DNA of 8,446 nucleotides from Bdellovibrionales bacterium (lineage in GTDB: Bacteria > Bdellovibrionota > Bdellovibrionia > Bdellovibrionales > UBA1609), in the NCBI GenBank assembly GCA_027451425.1, contig DAIDJH010000062.1, positions 1 through 8,446 of the forward strand. The letters are read 5' to 3'. How positions within the stretch are numbered: position 1 is the stretch's first letter; each line of letters begins with the position of its first letter. Shown here one piece after another: positions 5,916 through 8,446 of the stretch. Position numbers and translations under genes: made by a program. The notes beneath the pieces were generated by a model that was given only the letters and a program-made list of their open reading frames with translations, was not told the origin of the DNA and did no database searches.

Positions 5916-7118
5916 CTAAATTCCCATATTCAAAATGAAATTAAAACTGTTGTCATTCATGCTGACACTGCCCGAATGCATTCTAAGCCAATTCGCATAC
6001 TCTATCGCGCCCGAAAGAAATTGGTTAAACCGATAGCTGATACCCGGCACGTACGTGATGTCGTGAATGTTTTCATCGTGGTAGTAGCCATCGCTATAGT
6101 TAAAATAGGCCTGGCACCTGCCGAATTTATAACTTGTCCCCGCCCAATAATAGTCGATACTTTTTGAGGGCTGATCGTATAATGGAAAGTCTGTCACCGT
6201 GTAGCCTTGTTGATGGGCCCACTCGAAGAAAATAGCCCAGTTGACATGCGCGAAGGTAACATCAGCCGCATAACGATTGACATTAAATCGCCGCGGCAGA
6301 ATCGGCGAAAGATCCGCGAGCAAATATTCATAATTAAGCCCCAGCGTCAGCTTATTGTTGTGCGGGAGCGTAAATGTCGGCTCAAGGCGAAGAATGGCCT
6401 CATTACGGCGGTGCGCTCCGGGTACAGACACGGCATCGCGGCCCGACTGACAACCCCGTATGAAATTTCCGTTGCTGTCGATGCACGTCGACTCGATCGG
6501 CGCACCGTCACCCGTTTCTTCACCGTTTAATCCGCCTTCGCCTTTTTGGCCGTACGGATCAAGCGAACCATTTGTTGACCCGTCTATCACAAAATATTGC
6601 GCGTAATAATTCAACTTCCAGCCGCGAAGATTTGGCAGACTTCCCTCTAGCGAAACACCATTGTCGGGATTTAACACCAGCCCATCGTAATACAAAACAT
6701 TGCCGTAATAAGAGCCATCCCAAAATTTACCGAAATGGGTGTACTCCTTGCCAACTTTAACAATGTAATTCGCTCCACGGTAATACCCGTATGCCTCTTG
6801 AAACCAAATATTGCTCGGATAATAGCCGCGAAATTTATGCTCGCTGAACCGCGTCTCAGCATGAACGCCATACCTTTCATAAGTGATGTCTGTGTCGAGA
6901 TATGCGAAGTAAATCGAAAAATTTTCGTCGATGTAAGATTGATTGGGCCGATAATACCAAAGCGTCGCCCCACCGTGAAAATCAAACTGGGGCTGATCAT
7001 TAACCCTTTCGGATCCCCATTTGTACGTCGGCAGATCGCGGACAGGGACCAGGCCTTGACCCAATGCATATCTACCAAAAGCCAGGGTTATCAAAAAAAA
7101 CAGCACGAACCGCTTCAA
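5916..7118 (-). CDS. Outer-membrane porin-like beta-barrel protein
   Basis: The 400-residue product begins with a typical Sec signal peptide: KR, a hydrophobic run at about 4-14, and probable cleavage near Gly20-Gln21. The rest is rich in Tyr, Trp, Asn and Gly, with alternating amphipathic strands, and ends FNFILNMGI, a C-terminal strand signal of the kind recognised by BAM. There are no internal hydrophobic helices. It resembles general porins, but I cannot name a family or substrate. A Gly-rich stretch at about 180-228 contains Cys212 and Cys223, possibly a disulfide-closed surface loop. The frame opens with TTG (7116-7118), with GGGGGG (7125-7130) 6 bases upstream; no in-frame ATG preserves the signal peptide. 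It is the first gene before deoC, separated by 79 bases without an obvious terminator, so uptake of a deoxyribose compound is a reasonable but unproven guess. Confidence 0.8.
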   Translation of the reverse strand: MKRFVLFFLITLAFGRYALGQGLVPVRDLPTYKWGSERVNDQPQFDFHGGATLWYYRPNQSYIDENFSIYFAYLDTDITYERYGVHAETRFSEHKFRGYYPSNIWFQEAYGYYRGANYIVKVGKEYTHFGKFWDGSYYGNVLYYDGLVLNPDNGVSLEGSLPNLRGWKLNYYAQYFVIDGSTNGSLDPYGQKGEGGLNGEETGDGAPIESTCIDSNGNFIRGCQSGRDAVSVPGAHRRNEAILRLEPTFTLPHNNKLTLGLNYEYLLADLSPILPRRFNVNRYAADVTFAHVNWAIFFEWAHQQGYTVTDFPLYDQPSKSIDYYWAGTSYKFGRCQAYFNYSDGYYHDENIHDITYVPGISYRFNQFLSGAIEYANWLRMHSGSVSMNDNSFNFILNMGI

Positions 7119-7134
7119 TATAAGCCCCCCGCAG

Positions 7135-7153
7135 TGTCAAAATCGTAATGACA
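7135..7153. promoter_or_regulatory. Small inverted repeat in the divergent porin / barrel-gene spacer
   Basis: TGTCA (7135-7139) and TGACA (7149-7153) form a 5-bp inverted repeat with 9 bases between them. It lies in the 65-bp spacer separating the divergent TTG start of the porin from the ATG at 7184. The position suits an operator for one or both genes, but half-sites of 5 bp occur often by chance. No convincing -35/-10 pair was seen in either direction. Confidence 0.25.
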
Positions 7154-7183
7154 ATACGTTAGGTACCTCGTTTAATTGAAATT

Positions 7184-8020
7184 ATGAAGCTTAAAATTTT
7201 AGCAACGCTCCTGCTCGTCACGTGTTTTGTGTCGTCGATCGGCCTCGCCGAAATTGTAATCAATCCGCAATCTGACTTCGGCCAGTACGAATCGTATGGG
7301 ATGTTTTTTGATCCCCAGTCGGATCTTTACGGTAGAAGTGGTGGCAATGCGTGGGGCGCGCTCGGTGGCGCCGTTGCCCTTTTAGGGTTCCCCGATCTTA
7401 AATATCCAGGCCAACTTGTTATTCACGGTTCAGCCAATGCCTCTTACCGTCTGCAAGACACCAACGGCATGACCGAGACAAAATTTGAGACGATCGACGC
7501 CCGCGTCGGCTTAAGTTACGACATGGAGTTTACCAAAACTTGGCGCATGGCCGTGATTTGGACCCACGAGTCCGGGCATATTTCTGACAATATTGCCGAT
7601 CCTAGCTTGATCGGCCTGGATGTCGGTAACGAATCACTCGATCTTCGCGTCGTCCACGATATTGACCGGCGCTGGCGATTTGGCGGCGGGCTCAAACCCT
7701 ATCTTATGTCCCACCCCAACATGAAATTCTTATGGGCCGAACAATTTGCCGAATGGCACCCCATGGGCGCATCACCCAACCCCCAGCACTTCCGTCCATA
7801 CTTTGCGGTCGGTCTCACCGAAGGCGGCGTCAAAGACATGAACTTAACGGTGAACGTTCAGGCTGGTCTGGCCGCAGCCGATCATTTTAGCGAGGGGCAC
7901 TCTCAGGGAATTCGAGCCGTCATAGGTTATTACAACGGAAACGACCCGCGCATGAAATATCTGCAGTACAGATACGACACCCAACAGTTTTTGTATGCGG
8001 GGCTCGCATTTGATTTGTGA
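7184..8020 (+). CDS. Exported, probable outer-membrane beta-barrel protein (DUF1207-like)
   Basis: The 278-residue product has a signal peptide (KLK, hydrophobic core about 5-20, cleavage near Ala22-Glu23). Cys14 is not in a good lipobox. The mature part alternates short amphipathic strands and turns and ends YAGLAFDL, fitting a small outer-membrane barrel. WTHESGHISDN (126-136) resembles the H-x-S-S-H-x-G-D-E region of DUF1207 proteins, and YYNGNDP (249-255) resembles their Y-x-G-x-S-P segment near the C-terminus. I recall these as family features and could not align them. DUF1207 has no established function that I know of. Near the mature N-terminus the PQSD motif occurs twice (28-31 and 44-47). 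ATG 7184 has no clear Shine-Dalgarno. The gene is divergent from the porin and convergent with 8052-8446. Export is fairly certain; the family name is tentative. Confidence 0.7.
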   Translation: MKLKILATLLLVTCFVSSIGLAEIVINPQSDFGQYESYGMFFDPQSDLYGRSGGNAWGALGGAVALLGFPDLKYPGQLVIHGSANASYRLQDTNGMTETKFETIDARVGLSYDMEFTKTWRMAVIWTHESGHISDNIADPSLIGLDVGNESLDLRVVHDIDRRWRFGGGLKPYLMSHPNMKFLWAEQFAEWHPMGASPNPQHFRPYFAVGLTEGGVKDMNLTVNVQAGLAAADHFSEGHSQGIRAVIGYYNGNDPRMKYLQYRYDTQQFLYAGLAFDL

Positions 8021-8051
8021 TTACTCGAAACAACACGCGCCCGGGCGTCAC

Positions 8052-8446
8052 TTAATTTAATAAAACCTTGTGCTCGATACAGCGCTCAATCTGATTTTCT
8101 TCTATTAACTTGCGGCTTTCACGCCTGGCCCGTTCGTCTGACCATGATTCGTTCTCCGCCCGCAGCTTTGTGGCGAGATCTGAAAGTGCCAATCCCTCCA
8201 CAGCGTCGTGCCAAATTTTTTTCTCACCCAGAACTTTTGCAAGACCCCAGTTGGCGTTAAAAAAATCCCACTCGACATATGACGTCTCATTCACGCCTAT
8301 ATTACGAATCAAAATAAATCCGTCGCTCGCCGTGATTTTCGCAGGTTTGCGAAGTTGGTACTGGTAAACTCGTGCGCTCTTACTTAAGTCGCGCATCCGA
8401 TAGATGATCTCATATTTAATATTTGGAATCAGCGGGAGCGGCGCTT
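8052..8446 (-). CDS. Unrecognised protein, N-terminus cut off by the window edge
   Basis: The frame is open from the stop TAA (8052-8054) to the right edge, giving at least 131 residues. Codons upstream of the internal ATG at 8394-8396 read PLPLIPNIKYEIIYR and look coding, so that ATG is probably not the true start. The visible part is soluble and mixed alpha/beta. Its first half has short strands (KITASDGFILIRN, then TSYVEWDFF), and the C-terminal 50 residues are highly charged and helical (LRAENESWSDERARRESRKLIEEN), ending KVLLN. No catalytic motif, signal peptide or membrane segment is visible in this portion. I do not recognise the family. It is convergent with the DUF1207-like gene, with 31 bases between the stops. 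Confidence 0.6.
   Translation of the reverse strand, partial: APLPLIPNIKYEIIYRMRDLSKSARVYQYQLRKPAKITASDGFILIRNIGVNETSYVEWDFFNANWGLAKVLGEKKIWHDAVEGLALSDLATKLRAENESWSDERARRESRKLIEENQIERCIEHKVLLN

Noticed and set aside
8038..8047. GC palindrome CGCCCGGGCG between the convergent genes
   Set aside because: It has no room for a loop beyond a 3-bp stem and no adjacent T-run, so a bidirectional terminator is not supported.

Overview
The window comes from a diderm (Gram-negative) bacterium. It carries two genes for exported proteins that look like outer-membrane beta-barrels (5916-7118 and 7184-8020), and a sigma54-type activator next to a plausible sigma54 promoter. Base composition looks close to 50% GC by eye, and coding density is high. 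The lineage cannot be fixed from the sequence. A proteobacterial or Bdellovibrionota-like host is a low-confidence guess.

Left part (1-2371), regulation. A small two-helix membrane protein of the DUF1328 family (198-380, minus) lies divergent to an NtrC-type sigma54-dependent response regulator (about 659-2095, plus). The spacer holds a good -24/-12 element (494-509, minus) pointing at the DUF1328 gene, so the regulator may control its small neighbour. A stand-alone histidine phosphotransfer (HPt) protein (2054-2371, minus) runs tail-to-tail into the regulator, and the two coding regions overlap by 42 bp. No histidine kinase is present.

Middle part (2430-7118, all minus), a probable deoxyribose-phosphate catabolic operon. 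In transcription order it is an outer-membrane porin-like protein, a long-form deoxyribose-phosphate aldolase (deoC), a complete aldehyde dehydrogenase, and a 296-residue aldehyde dehydrogenase homologue that has lost the catalytic residues and the catalytic half. Gaps are 79 bp, 6 bp and a 1-base stop/start overlap (TAATG). DeoC splits deoxyribose-5-phosphate into glyceraldehyde-3-phosphate and acetaldehyde, and the dehydrogenase would oxidise the acetaldehyde to acetate. The active and dead dehydrogenases together look like the two-domain ALDH16 enzyme divided into two translationally coupled genes. The porin may supply the substrate.

Right part (7184-8446). A second exported barrel-like protein, resembling the DUF1207 family, is divergent from the porin over a 65-bp spacer with a small inverted repeat. 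Convergent to it is the C-terminal part of an unrecognised protein (8052-8446, minus) whose reading frame runs off the right edge.

No tRNA, rRNA, CRISPR array, insertion sequence or prophage gene was seen. The most interesting items are the split ALDH16-like pair coupled to deoC and a porin, the sigma54 promoter facing away from a sigma54 activator, and the HPt/regulator overlap.
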